From positions 88,849-127,031 of the forward strand of contig JAGVYH010000001.1 in the NCBI GenBank assembly GCA_018303325.1: a stretch of DNA of 38,183 bases, read 5' to 3'. The stretch's first letter is position 1. Every line of letters begins with the position of its first letter. The notes beneath the pieces were generated by a model. The model was not told where the DNA came from, did no database searches, and saw only the letters and a list, made by a program, of their open reading frames with translations. This DNA is from Candidatus Woesearchaeota archaeon. Lineage in GTDB: Archaea > Nanobdellota > Nanobdellia > Woesearchaeales > DSVV01. The translations under genes and the position numbers were made by a program. Shown here one piece after another: positions 16,257 to 24,581 of the stretch.

Positions 16257-17006
16257 ATGGAACAAAAAGAGTGGGATAGGCTAGCTGAGGATTATCACGA
16301 GGAAGTTATAAGCCCTTTTTATGGCGATGTTGAAAACCCTTTATTTGATGAGCTTAAAAAGATAAAAAACAAGAAGGCTAAAATTGTTGCTGAATTTGGG
16401 TGTGGATTATTTTATTTAGGGGAAACCCTTGCAAAAAAGTTCAAGAAAGTATATGCATCTGATTTTTCTCCAGCGATGATTAAGAAAGCTTCAGAAAAAA
16501 ACAAAAAATACAAAAATGTAAGCCTCTGTTTGGAAGATATAAGAAAAATTAAATACAAAAATAAGTTTGACGTCATTATTTCAGTGAACTCAATAATAAT
16601 GCCTTCTTATAATGATATTGATAAATCGTTTAGTAATCTTAAAAAAGCATTGAAAAAAGAGGGAAGAATTTTAATGATTTTACCCTCAATGGAATCTGTG
16701 ATTTATAACGGCTCGCTTATTTTGCACAAGCAGCTAGAGAAATTTAATGAGCCCACTGCAAAAAGAACAGCGAAAATTAAGTTTGAAAATAAGAAATATG
16801 ATTTTTTCAATGGATATTATACCGACGGAAATGAGAGGCAAAAGTTTTATTATAAGCATGAGGTGTTATTATTTCTGAAAAAAGCAGGATTTAAAGATAT
16901 TGAAATAAGCAAAGTCAAATATTCATGGGGCAAAAACATAAGCGATTATGAAGATTTTCCTGACGAAGAAAAACTGTGGGATTGGTTTGTGAAGGCGAGA
17001 AAGTAG
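16257..17006 (+). CDS. Class I SAM-dependent methyltransferase
   Basis: 249 aa. Motif I V-A-E-F-G-C-G-L-F-Y-L-G (~residue 46), motif II V-Y-A-S-D-F-S-P-A-M-I, and D-V-I-I-S-V-N-S-I-I-M-P-S-Y as motif IV. The C-terminal half (N-G-Y-Y-T-D-G-N-E-R-Q-K-F-Y-Y) is of the kind that closes over a small substrate. Substrate unknown. The TATA box ATTATATAAAA at 16223-16233 is 29 bp upstream of ATG 16257, so a leaderless transcript is expected. Divergent from the other methyltransferase, not a close copy of it. Confidence 0.88.
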   Translation: MEQKEWDRLAEDYHEEVISPFYGDVENPLFDELKKIKNKKAKIVAEFGCGLFYLGETLAKKFKKVYASDFSPAMIKKASEKNKKYKNVSLCLEDIRKIKYKNKFDVIISVNSIIMPSYNDIDKSFSNLKKALKKEGRILMILPSMESVIYNGSLILHKQLEKFNEPTAKRTAKIKFENKKYDFFNGYYTDGNERQKFYYKHEVLLFLKKAGFKDIEISKVKYSWGKNISDYEDFPDEEKLWDWFVKARK

Positions 17007-17100
17007 AAAAATGTCTTTTTGTAGATGTTAGCCTGAGTTAATGAGTTTATATTCATAAAATTTTAACTTCTTCTCGCTTTCAACTCTGTTTTTTGCTCTC

Positions 17101-17150
17101 AACCCGTTTGTGGGACGCAGTCCACCGTCTAATGAATAATTTTTTGAGAT
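17101..17150. repeat. Dispersed repeat, copy 1
   Basis: About 50 bp with the core CGTTTGTGGGACGCAGTCCA, followed by ATGAATA and a T-run. It matches 33549-33599. The core can fold (GGAC-GCA-GTCC). Both copies lie a short way downstream of a plus-strand gene and upstream of the 3' end of a minus-strand gene. The rest of 17007-17193 shows nothing else. Confidence 0.8.
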
Positions 17151-17193
17151 AGTTGTATACGATAAGGTCAAACATAAATATTTATTAACTTTA

Positions 17194-17532
17194 TTATGTC
17201 AACAATAACAAAAAACTTGTATTCTTATTCGCTTTCAAAGAGTGGACAGCATTTTTCTTCATATAAATTAAAACACCTTTTACCATTTTTATGTCTTTTC
17301 CTTCAAGATTGAATACGCCGTCACCCTCTAAGACATACGCATAACCTTCTTTTGTTGAAGTGTGTTCTGTCATTTCTGTTCCCTTTGCCATAGAAAATAA
17401 GGTAATATTCTGTTTGTCTGTCTTTCTCAGAACTTTGCTGAGCACGCCATAATTAGAATAATGTACTAGCTTTTGTACATTGCCTAAGCTGCCGTGCCCA
17501 TCTTCTTTTTTATAATCGTTTTCTTCTGTCAT
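17194..17532 (-). CDS. Cupin-domain protein
   Basis: 112 aa, a single small beta-barrel. Metal-ligand candidates follow the cupin pattern: T-E-H-T-S-T-K-E-G-Y-A-Y-V-L-E-G-D-G-V-F (His and Glu of motif 1) and M-K-K-N-A-V-H-S-L (His of motif 2); motif 1 has only one His. Start ATG 17532 lies 10 nt after the stop of the hemerythrin gene, so the two form an operon. Role unknown; small cupins next to hemerythrin suggest oxygen or redox chemistry, which is inference. Confidence 0.82.
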   Translation of the reverse strand: MTEENDYKKEDGHGSLGNVQKLVHYSNYGVLSKVLRKTDKQNITLFSMAKGTEMTEHTSTKEGYAYVLEGDGVFNLEGKDIKMVKGVLIYMKKNAVHSLKANKNTSFLLLLT

Positions 17533-17542
17533 TTTTTTACTT

Positions 17543-18091
17543 CTACTTCCCAAGCCCTTTTGCAAAATTAATATATTTATCTTTGTACCCTTCTGGAAAT
17601 TTTTTTACTTCAACTGCCTTAAATTTTTTTAATAAATCATTCTGTACTTTCTCGCTTAAAGCTTCATCTGCCATTGGATACAGAATGTTATCTTCTTTGA
17701 AGATATGTTCTTGGAGTAATTGCGCATATTCTCTTGCATTTTCCATTAATTTGGTCTTGTCTTCTTTTTGCAGGGCTTCTTCCATACCCTTCACAAATCC
17801 TCTGCCAAGCTCATGCTCGTGAAGCATCTGTTCCGTTGGATTGCAGTGCACACATCCTTCTTCAGCTGCAGCGCAAAACTCCTTGAAAAGAAAATCTTCC
17901 TCTTTGGCATGGTGAAATTTATCTGCATAATTCCTTATAAAGTCGATTGCAGCTGCAAAGAAGGCATAGTTTATCTCTTCTCCTGATTGAAGTGCATCGC
18001 ATTCATTATTCAGTGCTTCTGTTATTTTTAATATGTGCTTATGCTCTTCTGACAATATAGCTGTCGGCCTCATTTTTTGTACAAGCTCCAT
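17543..18091 (-). CDS. Hemerythrin-like diiron protein
   Basis: 182 aa, four-helix HHE cation-binding domain. Metal ligands: E-E-H-K-H (~15-19), K-F-H-H-A-K-E-E-D-F-L-F (His and Glu), M-L-H-E-H-E-L-G-R, and L-L-Q-E-H-I-F-K-E-D-N-I-L-Y-P-M. Such proteins bind O2 or NO or repair Fe-S centres. A C-A-A-A-E-E-G-C-V-H-C stretch in the second loop adds three Cys, possibly a redox-active or second metal site. Start ATG 18091 has AGGTGA at the right spacing. First gene of a pair with the cupin. Confidence 0.88.
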   Translation of the reverse strand: MELVQKMRPTAILSEEHKHILKITEALNNECDALQSGEEINYAFFAAAIDFIRNYADKFHHAKEEDFLFKEFCAAAEEGCVHCNPTEQMLHEHELGRGFVKGMEEALQKEDKTKLMENAREYAQLLQEHIFKEDNILYPMADEALSEKVQNDLLKKFKAVEVKKFPEGYKDKYINFAKGLGK

Positions 18092-18185
18092 TTTTTCACC
18101 TTTATAATTTTTTTTCTTGTTGTATTTGCCCTATCAAGTCAATAAGCTAACCAGTTATTACAATAATTATCTTATTAACATGAAG

Positions 18186-18556
18186 TATAGTAAGTGACGT
18201 AAATTTTTATACATATCGTGTCACTTACTATATCTCGGGAATCGAAGATTCCTGAGAGGTTAGAAAGCTTTGCTTTCCAACCTTTGTCGGACATAACACT
18301 TTGTATATTTCAGATTAAATGTAAAATTAGTTATTAAGTCACATTTAATCTGAAACAACAGAATTCCACCAATCATGAGGTTATAATCGAGTGGGATTCT
18401 GTGTGCTCAAGAACCACCGATTGGTGTAATTCTGAGCATCAAGAACCACATATTTGTTGTATCATTGTACCATCATGCTACTTAATTGTAGTTAGTGGTT
18501 CTTGACAGATTAAAAATTTAATTTATTAAATTTTCAATAAATATTTATGTCCGACA
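18186..18556. repeat. Palindrome cluster with hairpins nested inside a hairpin
   Basis: This fills the 586-bp gap 18092-18677. In order: 18186-18232 (TATAGTAAGTGAC arms), 18234-18256 (CTCGGGAATC / GATTCCTGAG), 18258-18282 (GGTTAGAAAG / CTTTCCAACC), then an outer pair TGTCGGACATAA 18285-18296 / 18545-18556 enclosing 248 nt. Inside that: 18311-18322 / 18341-18352 (CAGATTAAATGT), 18359-18374 / 18419-18434 (15 of 16 paired) and TCAAGAACCAC at 18439-18449 paired with 18495-18505, with a second copy of that arm at 18407-18417 inside the previous loop. No gene is visible. Confidence 0.88.
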
Positions 18557-18677
18557 TTATAGGTATCTTTTAGATACTAAGTATAAAGAAGTAACTTATT
18601 TAAATATATGTTAGTTTCTAAAAGGATACTTGAATAAGCAATAGCTAAAAAAGAGGTGTTTATAAAAAATCCAAAAA

Positions 18678-19256
18678 CTATCTATAGAGCCAATTAAAAC
18701 CATTATCAACAGTTATCTTTATTTTTTCCAAAGTATTATCATTTAAATGCCGAGCACTGCCCAACTGAAAAACCTTTGTTTTTATGCCGCAGTATCCAAG
18801 AACATCTTTTGTTATTGCCTTTTTCCCCCTATTACCCATAAATAGGAAAGAAACAAAATTACTTGCTCCGCTTGTAATAAAAACTGCTGCTTTTTTGCCT
18901 CTTAATAAGCCATAAGGTATTCCTTTGACAAACTCAAATGCAAATTTTGGCACAAAAACCCTGTCAAAAAAACCTTTTAATATTGCAGGCATGGTATTCC
19001 ACCATAGTGGATAGATAAAGATTAATCTTTCTGCCTCAGCAATGTCTTTCTGGAAAGCTAGATTTTCCTTGCTTATCTTTGTTTTGTCGGAAGAATAAAG
19101 CTCGTCTGATTTAAGCACAGGATCATAGCCTATTTTATACAGGTCTATCAGTTTGTATTCAAGGTTTCTGCCTTTTAGTCCATTCACGACAGCATCTAAA
19201 AATGCTGAGCAGTGACCTTTTACATTTGGATGGGCATAGATTATCAATGTTTTCAT
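18678..19256 (-). CDS. NAD(P)H:quinone reductase-like flavoprotein
   Basis: 192 aa, flavodoxin-like fold of the NQO1/MdaB/KefF type. It begins K-T-L-I-I-Y-A-H-P-N (FMN/FAD phosphate loop) and has L-I-F-I-Y-P-L-W-W-N-T-M-P-A-I-L-K-G-F-F-D-R-V-F, the hallmark block of this family, plus A-V-F-I-T-S-G-A-S. It probably reduces quinones or other electrophiles by two electrons. Start ATG 19256 chosen for the AGGTGATT upstream; the frame runs on to 19358 without a ribosome-binding site. Downstream of doxX on the same strand. Confidence 0.88.
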   Translation of the reverse strand: MKTLIIYAHPNVKGHCSAFLDAVVNGLKGRNLEYKLIDLYKIGYDPVLKSDELYSSDKTKISKENLAFQKDIAEAERLIFIYPLWWNTMPAILKGFFDRVFVPKFAFEFVKGIPYGLLRGKKAAVFITSGASNFVSFLFMGNRGKKAITKDVLGYCGIKTKVFQLGSARHLNDNTLEKIKITVDNGFNWLYR

Positions 19257-19392
19257 GTTTTGAATCACCTTACTTTTTTGGCTGCCTAACAAACAAAAAC
19301 AATTATAGTCAGCCAACTTAATAATTATGCGTATAAACTGGTTGACTAGCATAAACAAAATATAGAAAAAAACAAAAAATTAAAATTTCAGT

Positions 19393-19830
19393 CTAACTGT
19401 TTTTGCAAAACAGCTTAGTCAGGCTGAATTTTCCTCCACCATAACCGACCAGCACTAAAAATGCCGCAAAATAGAGCAATGCCAGCTCTCCGCCATTTGT
19501 AAATGGATTCCATCCTTTGGGAAAATGTGCAATAGCAAGCGCTGCAATCATCATAATTGATGTAAACACTGCTGCAATTCTTGTGAACAAGCCAAGAGCA
19601 ATGAATAATCCTCCTACAAGCTCAACTAATCCAGCTACAACCGCCAGCCATACAGGAAAACCAAATGCTGCTGCAAATCCAGAAATACTGCCGTTTCCAA
19701 TAATACCAAACTTTTGGGCACCATGAACAGCAAACATTAAGCCAACAACAACTCTAAAAACAAGAAACAACCAATCGCTGTATTTTTCACAGCATGTTTT
19801 TACACAACATTCTCCTTCTTTTCCAAACAT
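19393..19830 (-). CDS. DoxX-family membrane protein
   Basis: 145 aa with four membrane segments: V-F-R-V-V-V-G-L-M-F-A-V-H-G-A-Q-K-F-G (family signature), V-W-L-A-V-V-A-G-L-V-E-L-V-G-G, I-A-A-V-F-T-S-I-M-M-I-A-A-L-A-I-A, and L-L-Y-F-A-A-F-L-V-L-V-G-Y-G-G-G. The N-terminus has paired cysteines (E-C-C-V-K-T-C-C). DoxX/DoxD relatives such as CatD act in quinone, thiosulfate or catechol stress. Start ATG 19830 has GGGGTGAG upstream. The 136-bp gap to the next gene contains an imperfect hairpin (TAGTCAGCCA ... TGGTTGACTA). Confidence 0.9.
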   Translation of the reverse strand: MFGKEGECCVKTCCEKYSDWLFLVFRVVVGLMFAVHGAQKFGIIGNGSISGFAAAFGFPVWLAVVAGLVELVGGLFIALGLFTRIAAVFTSIMMIAALAIAHFPKGWNPFTNGGELALLYFAAFLVLVGYGGGKFSLTKLFCKNS

Positions 19831-19924
19831 ATTCTCACCCCATTTGTTTTCTCTATTGTTTGTTTATTTTATTTTAATACTGTTTTTCATGTAATTATTA
19901 TTTTATATGTTAATGATTATTTTT

Positions 19925-19960
19925 TATAGTAACTATACAAACGATATCCATTTAAATAAG
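19925..19960. promoter_or_regulatory. Palindromic operator candidate between doxX and hxlR
   Basis: TATAGT-A-ACTATA (19925-19937) lies between the divergent doxX (start 19830) and the HxlR-type regulator (start 19991). A TATA-like TTTAAATAAG follows at 19951-19960. A site of this size fits an HxlR winged-helix dimer controlling both genes. Confidence 0.5.
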
Positions 19961-19990
19961 TTATGAATTATTATGAATTAGAATATTAAC

Positions 19991-20350
19991 ATGAATGAAG
20001 AATGCACAATCTACAAAACAGCTGATTTTATCGGCAAAAGATGGACAATAGTTATACTGCTAGAGTTATACAGAGGAAAATCCAAAACTAAGCGATATTC
20101 GCAGCTAAAAGAGAATATACCTGATATCACACCAAAAATACTCTCTGCAAGATTGAAAGAGCTTGAGAAAGAATGTTTAATCACAAAAAAGATTGACGTT
20201 AAATCTATCCCAATTAAGTGTGAATACAAGCTTACAAAAAGCGGCGAAGAGTTTATTAAAATAATTCAGCATCTTAAAACGTGGTCATTAAAATGGAAAG
20301 TAAATAATAAAGTTTGTGAACATGCGAACTGCAAAGAATGTAAAATATAA
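19991..20350 (+). CDS. HxlR-family winged-helix regulator
   Basis: 119 aa. The HxlR signature is clear: C5-T-I-Y-K-T-A-D-F-I-G-K-R-W-T-I-V-I-L-L-E-L, R-Y-S-Q-L-K-E-N-I-P-D-I-T-P-K-I-L-S-A-R-L-K-E-L, Y-K-L-T-K-S-G-E. It has Cys5 near the N-terminus and C109, C114, C117 at the C-terminus, the same layout as bacterial YodB, which senses quinones and diamide through a conserved N-terminal Cys and C-terminal Cys residues. Divergent from doxX and the quinone reductase gene, its probable targets. The C-terminal V-C-E-H-A-N-C-K-E-C-K-I could also bind a metal. Confidence 0.93.
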   Translation: MNEECTIYKTADFIGKRWTIVILLELYRGKSKTKRYSQLKENIPDITPKILSARLKELEKECLITKKIDVKSIPIKCEYKLTKSGEEFIKIIQHLKTWSLKWKVNNKVCEHANCKECKI

Positions 20351-20434
20351 TTTATTCAACCATTTGTATATAACCACAAAAGTTGAGTTAATAATAACAA
20401 TAAAAGTAATAATAAATAAAATAAATAAAAAATA

Positions 20435-20620
20435 CTACTTTTTCTTCTTGTCACATTTACAGACAAGCCAGTTATGTGTCAGCCAGAATATTGCTGAAAA
20501 AATAAATACAACCACTGCAAAATAAATCAGCCAAATAAGCCCTACGCCAATTACGCCAGTTGCGCCATAATTGGTCATCATATTATTCATCATATTTCCC
20601 ATCATTCCGCTCATTACCAT
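20435..20620 (-). CDS. Met-rich single-pass small membrane protein
   Basis: 61 aa. The first 15 residues contain eight methionines (M-V-M-S-G-M-M-G-N-M-M-N-N-M-M), followed by one long hydrophobic segment (G-V-I-G-V-G-L-I-W-L-I-Y-F-A-V-V-V-F-I-F) and a C-terminus C-K-C-D-K-K-K-K. Met clusters in small membrane proteins bind Cu(I) or Ag(I), and the gene borders a copper-ATPase island, so a copper-handling role is likely but inferred. Start ATG 20620 follows GAGGTGGA; the upstream in-frame GTG is inside that site. Confidence 0.75.
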   Translation of the reverse strand: MVMSGMMGNMMNNMMTNYGATGVIGVGLIWLIYFAVVVFIFSAIFWLTHNWLVCKCDKKKK

Positions 20621-20760
20621 ATTTTCCACCTCATTTTAATTTTATAATTAACACATACTTCTATTTGTAAATAATTTAATAGTTTAAGAATATATAAATG
20701 TTACGAATGTATTTTTTTGTTACTGACAGATAAGTGAATAGTGTAAAAATATAAAAAAAG

Positions 20761-20820
20761 AGTTAAAATATATAAATATATTAAAAGTCGTTGATTTTTG
20801 TTCGAACTCAAGGAAGTTGA
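20761..20820 (-). promoter_or_regulatory. Box shared with the fur promoter, next to a TATA box
   Basis: 20783-20813 closely matches 37629-37661 just upstream of the Fur-type gene: AAAAGTC-n-TTGA...TTTGTTCGAAC-TCAA in the plus orientation. In both places an A/T-rich TATA stretch adjoins on the same side (here 20766-20784, reading toward the Met-rich gene on the minus strand). A second TATA-like site is at 20690-20697. The arms are less complete here than at fur. Confidence 0.65.
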
Positions 20821-20857
20821 GTACATAAATTATTTATATGTTAGGTTTGCCTATCTC

Positions 20858-21523
20858 CTACTTTACATCATACACAATTTGAAGCATACCAGCGATTTCT
20901 TTTTTAGGTTCTCTAAATCCCTGTGTTTTTAATTCTCCTATTAAATCCTCTGTTAATATGCTTTTAGCATATTTTGGTTCAAATAAAATAAAATGTAGAT
21001 TTTGCAGTAGCCTAGATAACCAATTAGTTGGCTTGTTAAAATCCATTATTATAAACTTCCCTCCTTTTTTCAAGATGCGATATGCCTCTTTAATCGTATT
21101 CAGCCTGTTTTCTTCAGGAATCTCATGCAGCCCAAGACTGATTGTTACTGCATCAAAATATCCTTCATTAAAAGTTGTTGTCTCAATATTCTGTTGAATG
21201 AAAGAAATATCAAGAAGGTTCTTATCTGCTTTCTTCTTTGCAAATGCAAGCATTTCTGTTGAAAGGTCTATGCCTGTAACATCAGCTTCAGGAAATGCTT
21301 TTTTTAATTTAATAGCAACATCTCCTGTGCCTGTTGCCATGTCAAGTATCTTTTTTGGCCTTTTGCCTTGTTCTTTTAATTTATTTACAAACATTTCTCT
21401 TATTTTATCTTGATTACCAAACAGAGCTATACTTACAAATAAATCATAAAATGAAGGTATCCATGTATCAAATCCTTTTCTGTAATAAGAAGGATGATTT
21501 GCATTAAGGTTATTGCTTTTCAC
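20858..21523 (-). CDS. UbiE/COQ5-like SAM methyltransferase
   Basis: 221 aa. Motif I I-L-D-M-A-T-G-T-G-D-V-A, motif II V-T-G-I-D-L-S-T-E-M-L, then F-D-A-V-T-I-S-L-G-L-H-E-I-P and G-G-K-F-I-I-M-D-F-N-K-P, the pattern of the UbiE/MenG family. With no quinone biosynthesis genes nearby the substrate is open; methylation of a lipid, a metabolite or a metalloid are all possible. Start set at GTG 21523 because GAGGAA lies seven nt upstream; an ATG at 21550 has no such site. Confidence 0.85.
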   Translation of the reverse strand: MKSNNLNANHPSYYRKGFDTWIPSFYDLFVSIALFGNQDKIREMFVNKLKEQGKRPKKILDMATGTGDVAIKLKKAFPEADVTGIDLSTEMLAFAKKKADKNLLDISFIQQNIETTTFNEGYFDAVTISLGLHEIPEENRLNTIKEAYRILKKGGKFIIMDFNKPTNWLSRLLQNLHFILFEPKYAKSILTEDLIGELKTQGFREPKKEIAGMLQIVYDVK

Positions 21524-21564
21524 GATTATTTCCTCGATAAAAATATACACTTAAATAATTCTAT

Positions 21565-21770
21565 TGAAATAAGTATGTGCATAGCTTTTTTGCTGAATAT
21601 GCTTATGCCTCAAATATGTTGCATGTGCATTTTAATTTTTCTGTATTTGGAATGGAAATCTAAAGATAAGTACCACAATATTTATAATGCAGATAACATT
21701 AAGATTTCCACACATGCAACTGGCATAAGCATATTCTATATGTTGAAGCTATGCACATACTGAAATAAGT
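21565..21770. mobile_element. MITE-like long imperfect hairpin with flanking direct repeats
   Basis: Most of the ~300-bp gap between copA and the methyltransferase. Stepwise arms: 21572-21587 / 21746-21761 (16 bp), 21595-21609 / 21722-21736 (15 bp), 21618-21627 / 21711-21720 (10 bp), 21653-21661 / 21702-21710 (9 bp). TGAAATAAGT occurs at both borders (21565-21574 and 21761-21770). No frame of useful length. It fits a non-autonomous inverted-repeat element or a long structured RNA. Confidence 0.75.
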
Positions 21771-21828
21771 TTATTGAAATAGTTTTATTAAAATAATTCA
21801 AGCCCTATGATTTATGTATAGATATTAT

Positions 21829-24033
21829 TTACAATTTTTTATGCTTCAGCAGCAACGAGTTTGTCACAACACTTACACTGCTTAGCGCCATTGCTCCGCC
21901 CGCTATTATCGGCGACAAAAGCCAGCCAGTGTAAGGGTATAAAACTCCGGCAGCAATAGGGATACCTAATACATTATAGAACAATGCCCAGAACATGTTC
22001 TGCTTAATCTTTGACATTGTTACCTTGCTCAATTTAATTGCTTTTGGAACATCCATTAAATCATTTCTCATCAGCACAATGTTTCCGGTTTCCATCGCAA
22101 CATCTGTGCCAGAGCCCATTGCTATGCCAATGTCTGCCTGTGCAAGAGCAGGAGCATCATTTATACCATCGCCAATCATTGCAACTTTATATCTTCCATT
22201 TTTCTGAAGTTTTTTTATATAACTGGCTTTATCTTCTGGCATTACCTCTGCAAAAATATTTTCTATACCTGCCTGTTTTGCAATTGCAGATGCGGTTCTT
22301 TTATTGTCTCCAGTCATCATATAAACTTTTAATTTCATATCTTGGAGTTTTTTGACAGCTGCCTTTGAAGTTTCTTTTATAGTATCAGCAACGCCAATCA
22401 GCCCAAGCACATTTTTACTGTCAGAAAGAGCCATCACTGTCTTTCCTTCGCGCTCTAATTTTTCTATTGTAGATTTCAGTTTGTTAAGATTAATTTTAAG
22501 CTTATTTGTTTTCATTAATTTAATGTTCCCAAAGTAAAATAATGTATTCTTAATTTTGGCTTTCACACCCATGCCAGGTATTGCCTTAAAATCTTTTGCA
22601 TTATCAAGAGATATCTTTTTTTCTTTTGCTTTCTTGACAATGGCCTCTGCCAATGGATGCTCTGAGGACTTCTCAATGCTTGCTGCTATTTGCAATAATT
22701 TAAGCTCTGAATTAAGAGCAACTGGAACCAAATTTGTCACTTCAGGAGCGCCTTTAGTAATTGTGCCTGTTTTATCGAACACAACAAACTTAATTTTGTG
22801 TGCTGTTTCCAGAGCATCTCCACCTTTTATGAGTATTCCGTTTTTTGCGCCTTTGCCTGTTCCGACCATTATTGCAGTCGGCGTTGCTAATCCTAACGCA
22901 CATGGACACGCAATAACCAAAACTGCAACTGATGTAATGAGGGCAAAAGAAATGCTTTTGTCAAACATAAAAAACCATGCTGCAAATGTTAATAGCGAGA
23001 TTAATATTACAATGGGCACAAAATAAGCAGAAATAGTATCAGCAAATCTTTGTATCGGTGCTTTTTTGCCCTGCGCGTCTTCAATCATCTTTATTATTCT
23101 CGACAAAGTTGTATTTTCACCAACTTTTGTTGCCTTAAATCTAAAAGAGCCATACTTGTTGATTGTAGCGCTGATAACAGTATCGCCTTTCTTTTTGCTT
23201 ACAGGCATGCTCTCTCCAGTTACCATGCTCTCATCAACAGATGTATCACCTTCAATAATCATGCCGTCAACAGGGATTTTTTCACCTGGCTTAACAATTA
23301 CAATGTCTCCAATAACAACATAGTCGATAGATATCTTCATCTCTTTGCCTTTTCGTATTACTGTCGCTGTTTTTGGAGAAAGTTCCATAAGCTTTTTTAT
23401 TGCCTCGTTTGTTTTTCCTTTAGCAATCGCCTCAAGATATTTGCCTAACACAACAAACGAAATCAATATTGCAGATATTTCAAAATACAGCCCTAATTTT
23501 GGGTTTACAAAGAGTGTATAAATGCTGAAGAAATATGCGGCGCTGGTGCCAATCGCTATCAAAGAATCCATATTCGCTGTTTTATTTCTAAAAGCATGCC
23601 ATGTTCCTTTGTAAAAGCCCCAGCCAACCACGAACTGGACAGGTGTGGACAGCAGCCATAATATGTAACCCTGATAAGGAACCATAATATTCAGCCATTC
23701 AAGCACACTTCCAATTATAAAAACAGGCAAAGAAAAGCTCATGCTTAACAAAAACAGATTTTTTAAATCACGTATTTCTTTTCTTTGGAGCGCTAATTCC
23801 TTGTCAAAGTCTTCTTTTCCCTCGGCAATGCTTGCGCCATAGCCTTTATTTTTTATTGTATCAATTAATTCTTTCTCGCTAACTTGCTTCTCATCATATA
23901 AAATATTTGCTTTTGATGTTGAATAATTTACATTAGCTTCTTTCACACCTTTTGTTTTAAGCAATGCTTTACTGATTATAGTAGCACAGCTGGCGCAGTG
24001 CATGCCTGTTACTTTAATTGTTGTTTTATTCAT
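21829..24033 (-). CDS. copA: Copper-exporting P1B-type ATPase
   Basis: 734 aa. N-terminal HMA domain with G-M-H-C13-A-S-C16, then eight membrane segments, actuator T-G-E-S-M-P, metal-gate C376-P-C378 in the sixth segment, phosphorylation site D420-[13 protein letters not shown] and [10 protein letters not shown]. The last two membrane segments contain Y-N-V-L-G-I-P and [12 protein letters not shown], the Cu(I)-type P1B-1 signatures. Pumps Cu(I)/Ag(I) out of the cell. A close paralogue lies at 27157. Start ATG 24033; its 5' end is tandemly duplicated upstream. Confidence 0.95.
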   Translation of the reverse strand: MNKTTIKVTGMHCASCATIISKALLKTKGVKEANVNYSTSKANILYDEKQVSEKELIDTIKNKGYGASIAEGKEDFDKELALQRKEIRDLKNLFLLSMSFSLPVFIIGSVLEWLNIMVPYQGYILWLLSTPVQFVVGWGFYKGTWHAFRNKTANMDSLIAIGTSAAYFFSIYTLFVNPKLGLYFEISAILISFVVLGKYLEAIAKGKTNEAIKKLMELSPKTATVIRKGKEMKISIDYVVIGDIVIVKPGEKIPVDGMIIEGDTSVDESMVTGESMPVSKKKGDTVISATINKYGSFRFKATKVGENTTLSRIIKMIEDAQGKKAPIQRFADTISAYFVPIVILISLLTFAAWFFMFDKSISFALITSVAVLVIACPCALGLATPTAIMVGTGKGAKNGILIKGGDALETAHKIKFVVFDKTGTITKGAPEVTNLVPVALNSELKLLQIAASIEKSSEHPLAEAIVKKAKEKKISLDNAKDFKAIPGMGVKAKIKNTLFYFGNIKLMKTNKLKINLNKLKSTIEKLEREGKTVMALSDSKNVLGLIGVADTIKETSKAAVKKLQDMKLKVYMMTGDNKRTASAIAKQAGIENIFAEVMPEDKASYIKKLQKNGRYKVAMIGDGINDAPALAQADIGIAMGSGTDVAMETGNIVLMRNDLMDVPKAIKLSKVTMSKIKQNMFWALFYNVLGIPIAAGVLYPYTGWLLSPIIAGGAMALSSVSVVTNSLLLKHKKL

Positions 24034-24076
24034 TGGTTACATCATCTCACTTTGTTGTTTTATTCGTTGGTTGCAT
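24019..24076. repeat. Tandem duplication of the copA 5' end
   Basis: 24-bp copies at 24019-24042 (includes the start codon) and 24053-24076 (upstream, two mismatches), period 34. The upstream copy reads ACG at the position of the ATG. Positions 24077-24141 are T-rich with no recognisable site. Confidence 0.8.
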
Positions 24077-24141
24077 TTCATTTCATTTTTTTATTTTAAT
24101 TTTAGTTTTAATTAATTTTAATGTTAGTTTTAGTCTTAATT

Positions 24142-24552
24142 TTAAACAGTATCTGTTATCTCAATTACATCTTCTGTTAATTTACATCCTGTAACAAATG
24201 TCAAATCAAAAAACTCTTGTTTTCCGCTGTAGATTTTTCCGTCGATTATCCACGTTGGATATCCTTTTATACCATCTTGGATGCACTTGCTTGCTTGTTT
24301 TTCGCAGTCAACATAATTAATAAATCTGAAAGAGTTCCCAAACAATTCTTTTTGGGCTTTACAATATTTGCACCATTCTGTTCCATACATTACTGCACCT
24401 TTTTCAGTAAGGCATTTCGCAAAAGTGTCATATTTCCATGGCTCGTCTTTGTAAGGCGAAGAATTATTATTAGAACAAGCAGTAATAAATAGTGAGAAAA
24501 CTAAAAAAATGAAAATAAATATAGTCGAGAGATTTTTCCACCTAAACATCAT
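24142..24552 (-). CDS. Thioredoxin-like lipoprotein
   Basis: 136 aa. Hydrophobic N-terminal segment ending in F-I-T-A-C, a lipobox-type cleavage site, then a thioredoxin-like domain: A-V-M-Y-G-T-E-W-C-K-Y-C-K-A-Q-K-E-L-F-G, a second Cys pair (V-D-C...K-C), and the cis-Pro loop G-Y-P-T-W-I-I-D-G-K. The M-Y-G-x-x-W-C-x-x-C block is like the thioredoxin domain of VKOR fusions. Probably an external thiol-disulfide protein, perhaps delivering electrons to metal-binding cysteines of its neighbours. Start ATG 24552 is set by GAGGTG six nt upstream. Confidence 0.85.
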   Translation of the reverse strand: MMFRWKNLSTIFIFIFLVFSLFITACSNNNSSPYKDEPWKYDTFAKCLTEKGAVMYGTEWCKYCKAQKELFGNSFRFINYVDCEKQASKCIQDGIKGYPTWIIDGKIYSGKQEFFDLTFVTGCKLTEDVIEITDTV

Positions 24553-24581
24553 AAACTTCACCTCTTTTTTAAGTTATAGTG

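Noticed and set aside
18297-18544. An integron attC site or riboswitch
   Set aside because: Nested arms and direct repeats of arms are better explained by layered insertions; no integrase and no conserved ligand-binding core is visible.
22556-23026. Long plus-strand open frame opposite copA
   Set aside because: Antisense shadow of the conserved CPC and DKTGT regions of the pump; no initiation signals.
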